Both the position numbers and the translations under genes were made by a program. From Opitutaceae bacterium (GTDB lineage: Bacteria > Verrucomicrobiota > Verrucomicrobiia > Opitutales > Opitutaceae), in assembly GCA_031272375.1 (NCBI GenBank), contig JAISTY010000064.1, positions 1 to 14,353 on the forward strand: a DNA stretch of 14,353 nucleotides, given 5' to 3'. The notes below the pieces were generated by a model. It saw only the letters and a list, made by a program, of their open reading frames with translations, ran no database searches and had not been told where the DNA came from. Each line of letters begins with the position of its first letter. Position 1 is the first letter of the stretch. Positions 13,475-14,353 of the stretch are shown piece by piece.

Positions 13475-13939
13475 ATGAAAAAAACCTCCCGCCAACCCGC
13501 CCGCTCCCTCCGCCGCGCCTCCCGCGCCTTCACCTTGATGGAAATCCTCATCGTCGTCGCCATCATCGGCCTCCTCGTCGGCGTCGCCGTCACCAACCTC
13601 GACTCCGTCCTCGGCTCCAACGAAAAGAAAATCGCCTCCCTCTTCGTCAACCAAAGCATCAAGCCCGCCATGACCCAATACCGCATACAAATGGGCGACT
13701 ACCCCTCCACCGCCGAGGGCCTCCAAGCCCTCATCTCCGCCCCCGCCGGCAAAGAGGCCTCCTGGTCCGGCCCCTACCTCGAAAAACTCCCACTCGACCC
13801 CTGGAAACAACCCTACGTCTACCAGTCCCCGGGCACCCATAACAAAAACAGCTACGACCTCTTCTCAAAAGGCCCCGACAAAACCGAGGGCACCGCCGAC
13901 GACATCGGCAACTGGGAAACCACCGCCCCCGCCCAATGA
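13475..13939 (+). CDS. gspG: Type II secretion major pseudopilin GspG
   Basis: 154 aa. Major subunit of the type II secretion pseudopilus, made as a prepilin in the inner membrane. A basic 18-residue leader ends ...RASRA, then the mature N-terminus FTLMEILIVVAIIGLLVGV (19-37) with Glu23 as the conserved fifth residue. The residue before the cleavage site is Ala, not the usual Gly. The C-terminal part is textbook GspG: YPSTAEGLQAL (76-86), WSGPYLEKLPLDPWKQPYVY (97-116), and the calcium-site loop FSKGPDKTEGTADDIGNW (130-147). The ATG at 13475 gives a leader of normal length; a TTG at 13424 would add 17 residues. It is 62 nt past oppC, and a second pseudopilin starts 25 nt after its stop. Confidence 0.93.
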   Translation: MKKTSRQPARSLRRASRAFTLMEILIVVAIIGLLVGVAVTNLDSVLGSNEKKIASLFVNQSIKPAMTQYRIQMGDYPSTAEGLQALISAPAGKEASWSGPYLEKLPLDPWKQPYVYQSPGTHNKNSYDLFSKGPDKTEGTADDIGNWETTAPAQ

Positions 13940-13964
13940 CCGCCCGCGGCAGACGGCCCCCGCC

Positions 13965-14353
13965 ATGAACCACCCGCCGTCCCCTCCCCATTCCCCATCC
14001 GCCGCGCCCCCCGCGCCGCCACAGTATTCCTCCGCGCCGCGCCCCCCCGCCGCGGCGTCCCCCGCCGCCACAGCATTCCCCCGCGCCGCGCCCATTACTC
14101 ATTACTCATTGTTAATTGCCAATTGTCCCCGGCGGCGACCCCGCCGCCGCGGAGCCTTCACCCTCCTCGAAATCCTCGTCACCACCGCCCTCATCGGCCT
14201 CCTCGCCGGCGTCCTCACCATCGGCGCCTCCGCCCTCCTCAACTCCCGCAACGCCTCCCCAAAAAAAATCCTCCTCGAATCCATCAACGCCTCCAGACGC
14301 GCCGCCCTCCTCAACCACACCGACGTCACCCTCGCCTTCAACCCCGAAACCCG
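13965..14353 (+). CDS. Second pseudopilin-like protein (GspH/GspI position), cut by right edge
   Basis: The frame is open from the ATG at 13965 to the window end (129 residues visible). The recognisable part begins at RRRGAFTLLEILVTTALIGLL (about 61-81): a prepilin-peptidase site with Phe65 as first mature residue, Glu69 as its fifth residue, and a hydrophobic helix. LLESINASRRAALLNHTDVTLAF-type sequence follows, consistent with a minor pseudopilin such as GspH. The 64-residue leader from this ATG is far longer than normal and is a Pro/Ala/Ser low-complexity stretch encoded by repeat DNA. A TTG at 14108 would give a 16-residue leader ([16 protein letters not shown]), which is much more typical. 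The true start is unresolved, and the specific pseudopilin class cannot be set from this fragment. Confidence 0.75.
   Translation, partial: MNHPPSPPHSPSAAPPAPPQYSSAPRPPAAASPAATAFPRAAPITHYSLLIANCPRRRPRRRGAFTLLEILVTTALIGLLAGVLTIGASALLNSRNASPKKILLESINASRRAALLNHTDVTLAFNPET
14015..14093 (+). repeat. 30-bp direct repeat (28/30 identical, period 49 bp)
   Basis: The segments 14015-14044 and 14064-14093 match at 28 of 30 positions; both differences are T in the first copy and C in the second. They begin GCCGCCACAG and end CCGCGCCGCGCCC. They lie between gspG and the conserved part of the next pseudopilin, and encode low-complexity residues only if the upstream ATG is used. Confidence 0.75.
14093..14125 (+). 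repeat. AT-rich heptamer repeat CATTACT plus AATTGCCAATT block
   Basis: CATTACT occurs twice in tandem (14093-14106), followed by CATT and then GTTAATTGCCAATTG with near-dyad AATTGCCAATT. This roughly 33-bp island is strikingly AT-rich in a very GC-rich window, directly upstream of the pseudopilin signal sequence. Heptamer tandem repeats of this kind are known as short repetitive elements in other bacterial phyla, such as cyanobacteria. Confidence 0.6.

Noticed and set aside
1..14353. CRISPR array, insertion sequence, prophage or defence system
   Set aside because: No regularly spaced direct repeats, transposase, integrase, terminase or known defence domains were seen; all long ORFs with real motifs are housekeeping, transport, regulation or pilin genes.

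Overview
The window is a GC-rich, gene-dense stretch of a bacterial chromosome. Codon use strongly favours C-ending codons (GCC, CTC, GGC, GAC), which creates very long meaningless ORFs antisense to most genes. The gene styles (two LacI-type regulators around an FGGY sugar kinase, a PPi-type phosphofructokinase, a VC0807-type membrane protein, a GspG pseudopilin), the lack of Shine-Dalgarno sequences and the composition suggest a verrucomicrobial, Opitutaceae-like organism. That assignment is inference; there is no rRNA or marker phylogeny in the window.

Left part (1-5938), all on the minus strand. In transcription order: an FGGY-family pentulose kinase (4268-5938), a LacI-family regulator (3162-4193), aspartate carbamoyltransferase pyrB (2202-3137), cytidine deaminase cdd (1772-2188), a PPi-type phosphofructokinase pfp (364-1623), and the N-terminus of a RodA-type SEDS protein that runs off the left edge (1-171). 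pyrB and cdd are 13 nt apart and pair de novo pyrimidine synthesis with salvage. A 137-bp divergent promoter region (5939-6075) separates the kinase from a second LacI-family regulator on the plus strand (6076-7125). It holds a perfect 14-bp palindrome and a cre-like near-palindrome, both good operator candidates.

Middle. The second LacI gene converges on a minus-strand six-helix membrane protein of the VC0807 type (7182-7919). That gene diverges from a long plus-strand run.

Right part (8037-14353), all on the plus strand and tightly packed: pdxJ and acpS overlapping by 4 nt, a bifunctional NAD(P)H-hydrate epimerase/dehydratase (nnr) 4 nt later, a tRNA-Val(CAC), a short glutamate racemase (murI), two Opp/Dpp-type ABC permeases without their partner subunits, the major pseudopilin gspG, and a second pseudopilin cut by the right edge. 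The content is housekeeping: cofactor, lipid, cell-wall and repair enzymes, then the start of a type II secretion/pilin cluster. No transposase, phage gene, CRISPR array, toxin-antitoxin pair or defence system was recognised.

The most unusual signal is not a gene. A 10-mer, GGCGGCTTGT (extended consensus CGGCGGCTTGTC), occurs eight times exactly, on both strands, both within genes in several reading frames and between genes. Composition alone would predict well under one copy. Its density resembles an uptake-signal or other architecture motif. One copy coincides with a substitution at a usually conserved glycine in PdxJ, and another fills most of the pyrB-cdd junction. A second oddity is a repeat-laden leader in front of the last pseudopilin.
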